Part shown: positions 53,371-63,184 of the stretch, piece after piece
Layout: the number at the start of each line of letters is the position of its first letter
Position numbering within the stretch: position 1 is the first letter of the stretch
DNA from: Methylocystaceae bacterium
Lineage (GTDB): Bacteria > Pseudomonadota > Alphaproteobacteria > Rhizobiales > Beijerinckiaceae
Length of the DNA: 64,000 nt
Reading direction: 5' to 3'
NCBI GenBank assembly: GCA_009773555.1
Contig: WSXZ01000010.1
Coordinates: forward strand, 4,370-68,369
Notes under the pieces: model-generated
Seen by the model: only the letters and a program-made list of their open reading frames with translations
Databases searched by the model: none
Told to the model about the DNA's origin: nothing
Translations under genes and position numbers: made by a program

Positions 53371-54258
53371 ATGAGCATTCTCATTGACGAAAAGACGCCG
53401 ATCCTGGTCCAGGGCATCACCGGCGACAAGGGCAGTTTCCACACCAAGGAGATGATCGACTACGGCAGCAATGTCGTCGCCGGCGTCACGCCCGGCAAGG
53501 GCGGCAAGACTCACCACGGCGTGCCGGTGTTCAACACCGTCCGCGAAGCGGTGCGCGAAACCGGCGCGCAGGCGTCGATCACCTTCGTCGCGCCGGCCTT
53601 TTGCGCCGACGCGATCATGGAGGCCGCCGACGCCGGCGTCCGCCTGATCTGTTCGATCACCGACGGCATTCCGGCTCAGGACATGATGCGCGTGAAGCGC
53701 TACTTCCTGCGCTTTCCGAAGGATCGCCGGCCGATGTTGGTCGGGCCGAACTGCGCCGGCATCATTTCGCCGGGCAAGGCGATGCTCGGCATCATGCCTG
53801 GCCATATCTACAAGCAGGGCGCGGTGGGACTGATCTCGCGCTCCGGCACGCTCGGCTATGAAGCGGCGTCGCAGCTGAAGGCGCTTGGCATCGGCATATC
53901 GACCTCGGTAGGCATCGGCGGCGATCCGATCAACGGCTCGTCGTTCCTCGATCATCTGGTGCTGTTCGACAAAGATCCCGAGACCCAGGCCGTGCTCATC
54001 ATCGGCGAAATCGGCGGTCCGCAGGAGGCCGAAGCCTCCGCCTGGATCAAGGAGAATTTCTCCAAGCCGGTGATCGGCTTTGTCGCCGGCCTCACGGCGC
54101 CCAAGGGCCGCCGCATGGGCCATGCCGGCGCCATCATTTCGGCGACGGGCGACAGCGCCGCGGAAAAAACCGAGATCATGAAGTCTTACGGGCTGACCGT
54201 CGCGCCAAGCCCGGCGGAATTTGGATCGACCGTCGCCAAGGTATTGCAGAGCGCCTGA
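53371..54258 (+). CDS. mtkB: Malate-CoA ligase (malate thiokinase) alpha subunit
   Basis: The 295-residue subunit has the CoA-binding N-terminus ILVQGITGDKGSFHTKEMID and the phosphohistidine loop GRRMGHAGAIISATGDSAAEK (His251), as in SucD. VGPNCAGIISPGKAMLGIMP is also conserved. It starts 17 bp after mtkA, so the subunits are made together. Malyl-CoA formed here is cleaved by the mcl product. Confidence 0.96.
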   Translation: MSILIDEKTPILVQGITGDKGSFHTKEMIDYGSNVVAGVTPGKGGKTHHGVPVFNTVREAVRETGAQASITFVAPAFCADAIMEAADAGVRLICSITDGIPAQDMMRVKRYFLRFPKDRRPMLVGPNCAGIISPGKAMLGIMPGHIYKQGAVGLISRSGTLGYEAASQLKALGIGISTSVGIGGDPINGSSFLDHLVLFDKDPETQAVLIIGEIGGPQEAEASAWIKENFSKPVIGFVAGLTAPKGRRMGHAGAIISATGDSAAEKTEIMKSYGLTVAPSPAEFGSTVAKVLQSA

Positions 54259-54359
54259 GGAATGCAGCATTGGCGTCGGCGCCGTCGCGCGCCGCCGCCG
54301 GGCCGTATTTCGCGAAGTCGTTCATCCTGCGGGGCGTCGCGAGCGCCTAAGGAGTTTTG

Positions 54360-57037
54360 ATGACCGCCGAGACCCAGACATTGAAGAGCCTGTCTTCGAC
54401 CGGCCTGCCGTCTGCTTACGCGACTCGCTCGGTCACCGAAGCTTCCGACTTCCTGCGCGAGCAATTGCTCACCGTCATTCGCCGCCACACGCCGGAGATC
54501 GAGGCCGTCGTGCGCGACTCAAAGGCGGGCGCAGGCCTGGAGCCGCGTCAGATGGCCCGCGCGCTTCAGGCGCAGGGCATCCTGTTTCAGCTCGTCTCCA
54601 TCGCGGAGCAGGCCTACGCCATGCGCCGGCGCCGCCGGATCGAGCGCGAAAAGGGCCACGACAAGCTGCTCGGCACGTTCGATTACGTCTTGTCGAGCGC
54701 CGCGGCCTCGGGCGTCGCCCCCGACGAAATACGCGCGCAGTTGCAGTCGCTGCGCATCCGGCCCGTGATCACCGCCCATCCGACGGAGGCAAAGCGCGTC
54801 TCGATCCTCGAAAAGTATCGCCGCATCTACCTGCTGATGCGCGAACTTGAATCGACCCGCTGGACGGACCGCGAGCGCGAAGCGCTGGTGAAGTCGATCT
54901 ATGATCAGATCGAGCTTTTGTGGCTCACTGGCGAACTGCATCTCGAAAAGCCCACGGTCGACCAGGAAGTCGCCTGGGGCCAGCACTTCTTCCACGAGAG
55001 CATTTTCGATCTCGCGCCGGAGCTTCTGTCATCCTGCGAACGCGCGCTGCGACGCCACTATCCCAACGAAACATTCGAGGTCGCGCCTTTCTTCCAGTTC
55101 GGGTCCTGGATCGGCGGCGACCGCGACGGCAATCCTTTCGTGACGAATGACGTCACCCGCCGCACCATGCGCGAAAACGCTGCGGCGAGCTTGAATTATT
55201 ATCGTACCCGCTTCGTCGATCTCGCGCGCATGCTGTCGATCAGCCAGCGCGCCGCCGATATTCCTCAGTCTTTCCGCGAGGAGTTGGCGGAACGCCTCGC
55301 CGCGCTGCCGGACGGCGCGGCGATCGAAGCGCGCAATCAAAACGAACCCTATCGGCAGTTCGTCGGCGCTATCCTGCGGAAACTCGATCAGACGCTGCGC
55401 GCCGTGAACGGCGAGCCGGCGACAGGCCCGCGCTATGCGCGCTCAATGAAGCTAAGAGCGACGCGCTCGCGACGGATCTCGTGCGTCCGCTGCGTCGCGC
55501 GGTGGAAACTTTCCGCTTCAGCACGGTGCGCCTCGACATCCGCCAGAACACGACGCGCACGACGCAAGCGCTCGAAGAGCTGTGGCGCGTGAAGACGGGC
55601 GGCGAGACGCCGCCCGACCTCGATGCGCCCGAATGGCGCGAATGGCTGATCGCCGAGCTTGCAAAAACGCGGACGACGCCTCTTTCGCGCGACACGCTTT
55701 CCGCCGATACGCGCGACGTCATCGAAATGTTCGAGGTGGTCGCCGAGATGCGCACGCAGCTCGACCGGGAAGCCTTCGGCGGATTTATTTTGTCGATGAC
55801 GCGTTCGGCGGTCGACGTGCTCGGCGTGTATCTGCTCGCCAAGGAGGCGGGGCTTTTTCTCGACGAACCGGGCGTCGAGATCCTTACGCTGCCGATCGTG
55901 CCGCTCTTCGAGACGATCGGCGATCTGCGCGCCGCGCCGGCGATCATGCGCGACCTTTTGCAGGTTCCGGTGGTGCGCCGCTCGACGCGCTGGCAGGGCA
56001 ATCTGCAAGAGGTGATGATCGGCTATTCCGACTCCAACAAGGACGGCGGCTTTCTGTCGTCGAATTGGGAGCTGTTCAAGGCGCAGGCCCGTCTCAGTCA
56101 GGTCGGACGCGAGCAGGGCGTCGCCATCGCCTTCTTCCATGGGCGCGGCGGCTCAGTGTCGCGCGGCGGCGCGCCGACCGGCCATGCCATCGCGGCGCAG
56201 CCGGCGGGCTCTATCCGCGGCCGTTTTCGCGTCACCGAACAGGGCGAGGTCGTCTCGTTCAAATACGCCAATCGCGGGACCGCGGCCTATCAGATGGAGC
56301 TGTTGGCCTCCTCCGTGTTTCAGCATGCGCTGAAGTCCGAACGTGAGGAAGCGCTGGCCCCGCACGCGGAGTTCGACGAGGCGCTCGAGGAGATTTCCGG
56401 CGCCTCTTTCGCCGCATACGCCAAATTCATCGGCGATCCGGATCTTGTGGCTTACTTTCAGGCTGCCAGCCCGCTTGAAGAGATTTCGCTGCTCAACATC
56501 GGGTCCCGTCCGGCGCGGCGCTTTGGCGCCAAAAGCCTGGCGGATTTGCGTGCGATTCCCTGGGTCTTCGCCTGGGCGCAGAACCGCCATTCGATCACCG
56601 GCTGGTACGGCGTCGGATCCGGTCTGAAGAATTTCGTTGACGTGCGCGGCGACCGCGGTTTCGAGTTCCGGCTCATTATCGACGAGGTCGAGAAGACCCT
56701 CGCGCTCGTCGATCTTTCGATCGCCAAGCAATATGCGGGGCTTGTCGCTGACGAAGCGGTGCGAACCAAAATCTTCAAGACGATCGAAGAGGAATTTGCA
56801 TTGACGCGCGAGATGGCCTTGCGCGTCACCGGCGGCGTCGAACTGGCGGATCGCTTCAAGGAATATCAGGCGAGGCTTTCGCATCGCCTGCAGACCATCA
56901 ACGAGGTTAATCGCGAGCAGGTGGCGCTGCTACGCCGGTTCCGCGAGGCTCAAGACGAAGCGGAAAAGGAGGCCGTCAAAGTGCCTCTGCTGCTCTCGAT
57001 CAGCTGCGTCGCCGCCGGCCTCGGGGCCACAGGCTAA
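54360..57037 (+). pseudogene. ppc: Phosphoenolpyruvate carboxylase gene with one frame break
   Basis: Ppc adds bicarbonate to PEP to give oxaloacetate, the CO2-fixing step of the serine cycle. The N-terminal part carries VITAHPTEAKR with the catalytic His and FGSWIGGDRDGNPFVTN. The C-terminal part carries QEVMIGYSDSNKDGGFLSSN, FFHGRGGSVSRGGAPTGHAI and a GATG end. The two parts are in different frames. The switch lies at about 55437-55442, where adding one base gives RYAALNEAKSDALATDLVRP. With that base the protein would be 892 residues, normal for the family. Every active-site motif is intact, so a sequencing indel is the likeliest explanation. Confidence 0.85.
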
Positions 57038-57058
57038 TTCAACAGGAAGGGGAAAAAT

Positions 57059-58030
57059 ATGAGCTTCACTTTAATCGAGCAGGCCACGCCGCGTCTGCAT
57101 CGCTCGGAACTCGCGGTGCCGGGCTCCGCGCCGGGCATGTTCGAAAAAGCCGCGCAGTCCAAGGCCGATCAGATCTTCCTTGATCTCGAAGACGCCGTCG
57201 CGCCCGACGACAAGGAACAGGCGCGCAAGAACATCATCCAGGGCCTCAACGATATCGACTGGGGCAAAAAGGTGATGACGCTGCGCATCAACGGTCTCGA
57301 CACGCAGTATTGCTATCGCGACGTCGTCGACGTTCTCGAGAACTGCCCGCGCCTCGACATCGTGCTGATCCCGAAGGTCGGCGTGCCGGCCGACGTCTAC
57401 GCGATCGACATGATGATCACGCAGATCGAGCAGTACAAGAAGCGCACCAAGAAGATCGGCATCGAAATCCTGATCGAGACTGCGCTTGGCATGGCCAATG
57501 TCGAGGCGATCGCGCAATCGTCCAAGCGCCTTGAGGCCATGTCGTTCGGCGTCGCCGACTATGCGGCCTCGACCCGCGCCCGCACCACCGTCATCGGCGG
57601 CGTCAATCCGGATTACGGCGTGCTCACCGACAAGGACGAGAGCGGCAATCGCGAATACTATTGGGCCGATCAGTGGCATGCGGCGCAGACGCGCATGATG
57701 GTCGCCTGCCGCGCCTACGGCCTGCGTCCGATCGACGGCCCCTTTGGCGACTTCGGCGATCCGGACGGCTATATCGCCGCCGCCAAGCGCGCCGCGGTGC
57801 TCGGCTATGAGGGCAAGTGGGCGATCCATCCCTCGCAGATCGACCTCGCCAATCAGGTCTTCACGCCGTCCGACGCCGAGGTCACGAAGGCGCGCCGCAT
57901 TCTCGAGGCGATGAGCCAGGCCGCCAAGGAAGGCAAGGGCGCGGTCTCTCTCGACGGCCGCCTGATCGACATCGCCTCGATCCGCATGGCCGAGGCGCTG
58001 ATCGAAAAGGCCAACGCAATGGCGGCGTAA
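57059..58030 (+). CDS. mcl: L-malyl-CoA lyase
   Basis: Mcl splits malyl-CoA into acetyl-CoA and glyoxylate. The 323-residue CitE/HpcH-type protein has RLHRSELAVPGSAPGMFEKA, the metal/substrate region DQIFLDLEDAVAPDDKEQAR, KIGIEILIETALGMANVEAI with the metal glutamate, and WAIHPSQIDLANQVF near the C-terminus. It begins 21 bp after ppc with GGAAGGGG before the ATG. Confidence 0.97.
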   Translation: MSFTLIEQATPRLHRSELAVPGSAPGMFEKAAQSKADQIFLDLEDAVAPDDKEQARKNIIQGLNDIDWGKKVMTLRINGLDTQYCYRDVVDVLENCPRLDIVLIPKVGVPADVYAIDMMITQIEQYKKRTKKIGIEILIETALGMANVEAIAQSSKRLEAMSFGVADYAASTRARTTVIGGVNPDYGVLTDKDESGNREYYWADQWHAAQTRMMVACRAYGLRPIDGPFGDFGDPDGYIAAAKRAAVLGYEGKWAIHPSQIDLANQVFTPSDAEVTKARRILEAMSQAAKEGKGAVSLDGRLIDIASIRMAEALIEKANAMAA

Positions 58031-58202
58031 GCCGCAGCCCTCCAAAGCGCGGGGCGTATAAGGGGCGAGGGACGGCATGGCGCCACCCTCGCCCTATTGT
58101 TAGATGGATCAATATTTCTTGATTATTTTCGACAGACGCGCGCCCGCCAATCCGGCGCTCCGCCGTCTGACGCAGCTTGCCGGCCACGTTCAGGGAACCG
58201 CC

Positions 58203-60279
58203 ATGCGCCAGCTTTTTTCGAGTCTCGCATCGCTCATGCTGCTGTGTTCCGCGAGCCAGGCGTTCGCCTGCGCGGGCGATGGTCTTGGCCGCGCCGGATG
58301 GAAGCTGGATCACAAGGACTTTTCCAATCGCGACAATTTGCCGTTCCTGAGCCCGGGTAACGACAGCCGCGTCAACGCGCAGTTCCTGATGATGGACGCG
58401 CGGCCTTGGCCCGTCGACGCGCGAAAAGACGAGGTGAAGCTCGACATCTATCCCGACTATTTCGTGCTTTTCGCGCGCGACGCTTTTAACGACGCCTTCG
58501 CGCGAAACTCTTGCGATTATACGGGCCGGCCCGTCAAAGACGTGGCGACGACGCCGAGCGACTTCTTTGACGAAGGCACGCGATGCGTCTCGGCTCAAAG
58601 CGGCGAGGACGCCTTTATTCAGGCTGTACAGGCCGAAAAGGCTCTAAGCGAAGCTGAGCGCGCTGCGCTAATTCGTTCACGCAAGGCGATGACGACGGCC
58701 TGCCAAGGAAAGGATGCGGCGCCTGGCGCCTCGAAGGCTTATGTCGCGGGCGCCGACGCATCGGCAGCCGCGCGCGAATTCGCCGCTTATCTTGCCGGCG
58801 CGGAGTCGTTTTACGGCGGCGCATTCGACGCTGCGCTCACAGCTTTTCGCAGCCTCGCGAAAGCGCAGAATGTGTGGGTGCGCGAGAGCGCACGCTACAT
58901 GACTGCCCGCACGCTTCTGAACAAGGCGTCGGTCGGCGCGTTCGCCGAACTGGATGGCGCGCCCGAACCAAAAGTGTCTGATCGCCAATCGCTGAAAGCG
59001 GCGGAATCCGAATTCAAATCCTATCTCGTCGACTATCCGCACGGCCGCTACGTTGCGTCGGCGCGCGGCCTGTTGCGTCGCGTCTATTGGCTCGCGGGCG
59101 ACCGGTCTCAGGCCGCGACTGAGTATGCGTGGCAGCTGAGGCATGCGCGCGACCCGGACGCCAATCTGCGCAGTTCGGATCTCGCAGCTGAAATCGACTC
59201 GAAACTCGGTCTCGACTCAAAAGACGTCCATGACGCAAATCTTCTCGCGATCGACGATTTGACGATGATGCGGCCCGCCGATGCGTCGCAAAAGAAGTTC
59301 TCGGCGGCGGATCTCGATGCGCAAGCGCGAGACTTCGCGGGCCATGAGGCGCTATTCGCCTTTCTGAAGGCGGCGCGCGCCTATTATGTCGACGGGGACT
59401 ATGCGACGGCATTGAAGCTGTTGGGCGATGCGACGGCCGGGCCGTTGTCGCCGCCCTATCTGGGCTTCAGCCGCGAAGTTCTTCGCGGTCAGGCGCTGAT
59501 GGCGTCGGGGCAATATGCGGCGGCGATCGACCACTGGAGGCGGCTGCTGCCGCTCGCCACGCAGCCCTGGCAGAAAGAGGCGGTCGAACTTGGCCTCGCG
59601 CTGAGCTGGGAACGCGCTGGAGAGGTCAACAAAGTCTTCTTGAAGGACACGCAACTGTCGTCGCCGCGGATTCGTGCGATGCTGCTGCGATATGTTGCAG
59701 GTCCGATCCTGCTGCGTGCTTCTCCTTAAAGAGGCGACGCACGGCCAATATGCGGGCTTTCTTCGGGACTATTCTGCGGAGGGACTGGCGAAGGACGACG
59801 CCGACACCGCGCGGCCCGGGCAATATCCCAATTACCAATCCAGCGTCTTGCTGTGGAGCGGCGGCGCCGACAAGGGCTACGCTTGTCCAGACCTCAAGTC
59901 GATTGTCGGCGAACTCGCCGCCAATCCCCAGGACCCGCACGCCATGTTGTGCTTTGGCGACTTCATCCGCATGAACGGTCTCGACGGCTTTGAGGCGTCC
60001 CGGCCGGCGCCCGACGAACTTGGCGGCGGAAAATCCATTTTTCCCGGCGAACCCTATGCGCGTGGCGAGGTCTATAAGAAGCTCATCGGCGCGCCGGCGA
60101 CGCCTGCGCGCGACCGGGCCTATGCGCTCTACCGCGCGATCAATTGCTACGCGCCGGCGAACAACAACACGTGCGGCGGCAAGGACGTCGAGAAGGCGCA
60201 GCGCAAAGCCTGGTATGATCAGCTCAAGGCGCAATATGGCGCGACGACATGGGCGAAAAGCCTGAGATTTTACTGGTGA
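58203..60279 (+). pseudogene. Secreted TPR-like protein gene split by a frameshift
   Basis: The first frame codes 508 residues with a signal peptide (1-22, ending QAFACAGDG). A periplasmic domain with cysteines (NSCDYTGRP, EGTRCVSAQ, TTACQGKD) and helical repeats follow, such as AAYLAGAESFYGGAFDAALTAF and LAKAARAYYVDGDYATALKL-like LKAARAYYVDGDYATALKLL. It stops at 59729. A +1 frame continues from about 59710 with VLLLKEATHGQYAGFLRDYS and ends at 60279 (CPDLKSIVGELAANPQDPHA, CYAPANNNTCGGKDVEKAQR). The two halves look like one protein of about 690 residues, possibly with a few codons deleted at the junction. It lies between mcl and the DUF3142 gene. The function is unknown. Confidence 0.7.
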
Positions 60280-60281
60280 CG

Positions 60282-61001
60282 ATGTCGCGGCGTGTCGCCG
60301 CCGCCTGTCTTCTCGCTGTTGGCCTGGTTTGGACAGCGGCGGCCGACGAGATTGTGCGCGCGGCGGATTACGACGCCTATTGGCTGTGGGCGGGCGTGCG
60401 TGCGCGTCCCGAACTCGCTTCCGCCAAGACCATCTATCTGCTCCAGGCTGAAATCGGACCCGATGATTCAGGTGAGATTCGTCTAAAGGCGCAGGGCGCC
60501 ACCGAGCCGAGCCCTCATCCGCAAGCATTATGGCTGGTCTATCGCGTGCGCAGCATCGACTGGACGCCCGCGATTTTTGCGGCGGTCAAGCGTCGGCTTG
60601 CCGAGTGGCGCGCCAAGTCGGACAAGGTCATCGGCGTTCAGATCGACTTTGACGCCGCCACGCGTGGCCTGACCACATACGCAGCCTTCCTTGCAGAGTT
60701 ACGCCAGACGTTGCCGGCGGATTGCGCGCTTGGCGTTAGCGGGCTTATGGATTGGGCCTCTCAGGCCACGCCGGAAGACATTGACAGACTGGGGCGGAGC
60801 GTCGACGAGGTCGTGTTTCAGACCTATCGCGGCCGCGCCACCGTTGACCATATCGACGATTACCTGGCGCGCGTTGGACGTGTCCATACGCCTTTCCGGC
60901 TCGGCCTCGCGGAGGGCGCCATCTGGTCGCCGCCGGAAACACTGTCGCGTCACCCTTATTTTCGTGGCTATGTCGTATTTTTGCGTAATCCACCGCGATG
61001 A
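60282..61001 (+). CDS. DUF3142 domain-containing secreted protein
   Basis: The 239-residue protein has a signal peptide (about 1-22, ending WTAAADE). A TIM-barrel-like DUF3142 domain follows: ADYDAYWLWAGVRARPELAS, KVIGVQIDFDAATRGLTTYAAFL, DEVVFQTYRGRATVDHIDDY and HPYFRGYVVFL. The pattern IGVQIDFD recalls glycoside-hydrolase-like barrels. It starts 2 bp after the TPR-like gene stop, so the two are surely linked; they may act together in the periplasm. Its presence inside a serine-cycle cluster is unexplained. Confidence 0.8.
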   Translation: MSRRVAAACLLAVGLVWTAAADEIVRAADYDAYWLWAGVRARPELASAKTIYLLQAEIGPDDSGEIRLKAQGATEPSPHPQALWLVYRVRSIDWTPAIFAAVKRRLAEWRAKSDKVIGVQIDFDAATRGLTTYAAFLAELRQTLPADCALGVSGLMDWASQATPEDIDRLGRSVDEVVFQTYRGRATVDHIDDYLARVGRVHTPFRLGLAEGAIWSPPETLSRHPYFRGYVVFLRNPPR

Positions 61002-61134
61002 GCGGGCCGCCGCGGCGCGCGACTCCGCGCCCGGTTGACGGGCGCTTGAGATGCTGAAAAGACAGCGCCGACGGTTGTCGCAGCTCCGCGGCGCTAACCG
61101 AACGAATTGCCAAAAGAACAAGGTAAAATGCGCG

Positions 61135-62529
61135 ATGTCCGACGATTTCCGCACCCTCCTTCGCGCCATGTTTGACGCCGCCGTCGGCGCCGCGTCGCCA
61201 ACGGTCTGCCTGCCGCCCTATCTCGCGAAGATCGCCCCGCCGAAGGGCCGCACCATCGTCGTCGGCGCCGGCAAGGCGGCCGCGTCCATGGCGGCGGCGG
61301 TGGAGGCGCATTGGCAAGGCCCGCTCGAAGGGCTCGTCGTGACGCGCTACGAGCATGGCGCGCCGACAAAACACATCGAGGTGATCGAAGCGTCGCACCC
61401 GGTTCCGGACGCCGCCGGGCGCGAGGCGGCCAAGCGCATTTTGCAGAAAGTGCAGGGGCTTTCCGAGGACGATCTCGTTCTCGCGCTGATTTCCGGCGGC
61501 GGCTCGGCGCTGATGGCGCTGCCGGCCGAGGGCGTCACGCTCGAGGAAAAGCAGGCGGTGAACAAGGCGCTGTTGAAGAGCGGCGCGAACATCTCCGAGA
61601 TGAATTGCGTGCGCAAGCATCTCTCGGCGATCAAGGGCGGGCGTCTTGCCAGGGCCGCCGCGCCGGCGCAGGTCATCGCGTTGATGATTTCCGACGTGCC
61701 GAATGACGATCTTTCGGTGATCGCCTCCGGCCCCACGGTTCCCGATCCGACGACACGCGAAGACGCTCTGGCCGTCATCGCCAAATATAAGATTGACGCG
61801 CCGGCGGCGGTGCTTGCGCATCTGCAAAAGAGCGGATGCGAAACGCCTAAGCCCGGCGACGCCATCTTTGAGAAAGTGCAGAATATTCTCATCGCCACGC
61901 CGCAGGGCTCGCTCGACGCGGCCGCGGGCGTAGCGAAAGCGGCGGGGTTCACGCCCTGCATTCTGGGCGACCTTGAGGGCGAGTCGCGGGACGTGGCGCT
62001 CGTCCACGCCGGCATCGCGAAACAGATCGCGCTTCACGGTCAGCCTTTCGCGCCGCCCGTCGCCATCATCTCGGGCGGCGAGACGACCGTCACCGTGCGC
62101 GGCAAGGGACGGGGCGGACGTGACGCGGAGTTCTTGCTCGGATTGACGCTCGCGCTCGAAGGCTTCGGCGGCGTATCGGCGATCGCTTGCGACACGGACG
62201 GCATCGACGGCAGCGAAGACAACGCCGGCGCGATCATGACGGCGGATTCATTCGAGCGCGCGAAAAAGGCGGGCGTCGATCTGAAGGCGCATTTCGCCAA
62301 CAATGACGCCTACACGGCGTTCGAGAAGCTCGGCGACCTCGTCGTGACCAAGCCGACGCGCACCAACGTCAATGACTTCCGCGCGATACATCTGGCCGAA
62401 TGTCATTCCCGACGCGCGCGACGCGCGCGATCGGGAATCCAGAAAAAACCAATCTTTCGCGACGTTGCTCTGGATTCCCGGTCAGGCCTTCGGCCTGCCG
62501 GGAATGACACCGTCCAAGCGAACGGATAA
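61135..62529 (+). CDS. gck: Glycerate 2-kinase (MOFRL family) with a repeat-derived C-terminus
   Basis: The kinase phosphorylates D-glycerate to 2-phosphoglycerate, completing the serine-to-PEP branch. The 464-residue protein has RTIVVGAGKAAASMAAAVEA, LALISGGGSALMALPAEGV, NCVRKHLSAIKGGRLA, ISDVPNDDLSVIASGPTVPD and the MOFRL end CDTDGIDGSEDNAGA, then VVTKPTRTNVNDFRAI. Family members normally end within a few residues of NDFRAI. Here a palindromic repeat follows and adds about 45 arginine-rich residues. The catalytic part is complete, so activity is probable. Confidence 0.92.
   Translation: MSDDFRTLLRAMFDAAVGAASPTVCLPPYLAKIAPPKGRTIVVGAGKAAASMAAAVEAHWQGPLEGLVVTRYEHGAPTKHIEVIEASHPVPDAAGREAAKRILQKVQGLSEDDLVLALISGGGSALMALPAEGVTLEEKQAVNKALLKSGANISEMNCVRKHLSAIKGGRLARAAAPAQVIALMISDVPNDDLSVIASGPTVPDPTTREDALAVIAKYKIDAPAAVLAHLQKSGCETPKPGDAIFEKVQNILIATPQGSLDAAAGVAKAAGFTPCILGDLEGESRDVALVHAGIAKQIALHGQPFAPPVAIISGGETTVTVRGKGRGGRDAEFLLGLTLALEGFGGVSAIACDTDGIDGSEDNAGAIMTADSFERAKKAGVDLKAHFANNDAYTAFEKLGDLVVTKPTRTNVNDFRAIHLAECHSRRARRARSGIQKKPIFRDVALDSRSGLRPAGNDTVQANG
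62400..62508. repeat. Palindromic repeat at the 3' end of the glycerate kinase gene
   Basis: TGTCATTCCCG at the left end is matched by CGGGAATGACA at the right, and inner arms CGGGAATCCAG and CTGGATTCCCG are also inverted. A small stem CAGGCCTTCGGCCTG lies within the right half. This is the form of a dispersed miniature palindrome common in Alphaproteobacteria. It replaces the expected stop codon of the kinase gene. Confidence 0.8.
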
Positions 62530-62545
62530 CCGGATTTCCTATGAC

Positions 62546-62809
62546 TCAGCGGACCTTTTCCGCGAGCCAGATTTTTATGAGCGACTGATAGGGCACGTCG
62601 CGCTTATTGGCTGCGATCTTGATCTGCTCGAGCAGACTGACCGGGAGCCGTAGAGAGATTGAGGTCGTCGACGGTTTGAGATTGGGCAAGCGAACGCGCT
62701 TCGCCTTGCTCCAGTCGACATGTTCCGCGGAGTCGTGACTCTCCCAATAAGCACGTTCGTCTGCTTCGGTCGCGAACGTCGGCGGCGGAGTCTTAGTCGT
62801 CTTGCTCAT
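62546..62809 (-). CDS. brnA: BrnA antitoxin
   Basis: BrnA is the CopG/RHH-type antitoxin that neutralises BrnT and represses the operon. The 87-residue protein contains FATEADERAYWESHDSAEHV, DWSKAKRVRLPNLKPSTTSI and the RHH segment SLRLPVSLLEQIKIAANKRD, then VPYQSLIKIWLAEKV. It overlaps the 3' end of brnT by 17 bp, matching the toxin-first order of this system. The operator lies upstream of brnT. Confidence 0.93.
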   Translation of the reverse strand: MSKTTKTPPPTFATEADERAYWESHDSAEHVDWSKAKRVRLPNLKPSTTSISLRLPVSLLEQIKIAANKRDVPYQSLIKIWLAEKVR

Positions 62810-63095
62810 AGCGTTGTCGTTCCTTGCGACTCATGTCGCGGGCGGAGATCACTCGAATGCGCGTCCCGTTGGAGCGCAGCGTGAATGTGACATGCAGCAA
62901 TCGAGATGCGTCCGTTCGACCGAGGGCGTGATAGCGTGGCTCGCTCTCGTTGTGAGCCAAGTCGTCCGTCACGATCAGCGGATCATTGGCAAAAATCTGC
63001 TCAGCCTCCGCTTGGCTCACGTCGTGCTTTTCGACGCTCTTGCGCGCGTTGCCGTGATCCCATTCGAAACCGGCGACATGCTCGAAATTGACCAT
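62793..63095 (-). CDS. brnT: BrnT toxin (ribonuclease)
   Basis: BrnT is a RelE-fold ribonuclease that blocks translation. The 100-residue protein has FEWDHGNARKSVEKHDVSQA, EAEQIFANDPLIVTDDL, EPRYHALGRTDASRLLHVTF and RIRVISARDMSRKERQRYEQ, covering the family's conserved histidine, arginine and C-terminal RKERQRY region. It looks intact. The ATG is immediately preceded by an operator-like inverted repeat. Confidence 0.93.
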   Translation of the reverse strand: MVNFEHVAGFEWDHGNARKSVEKHDVSQAEAEQIFANDPLIVTDDLAHNESEPRYHALGRTDASRLLHVTFTLRSNGTRIRVISARDMSRKERQRYEQDD

Positions 63096-63098
63096 TTG

Positions 63099-63119
63099 TG
63101 TATATTTCCATAATATACA
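63099..63119 (-). promoter_or_regulatory. Operator-like inverted repeat upstream of brnT
   Basis: TGTATATT (63099-63106) and AATATACA (63112-63119) are perfect inverted arms separated by five bases. The site lies 4-24 bases before the brnT start and is much more AT-rich than its surroundings. BrnA, an RHH protein, is the likely ligand, giving autorepression. Confidence 0.75.
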
Positions 63120-63184
63120 AGCGAGTCAACAAAGCGACAGGGCGGAATGTTGCGCCAGCAGAGCAACCCGCCTAAAGGAAGCCC

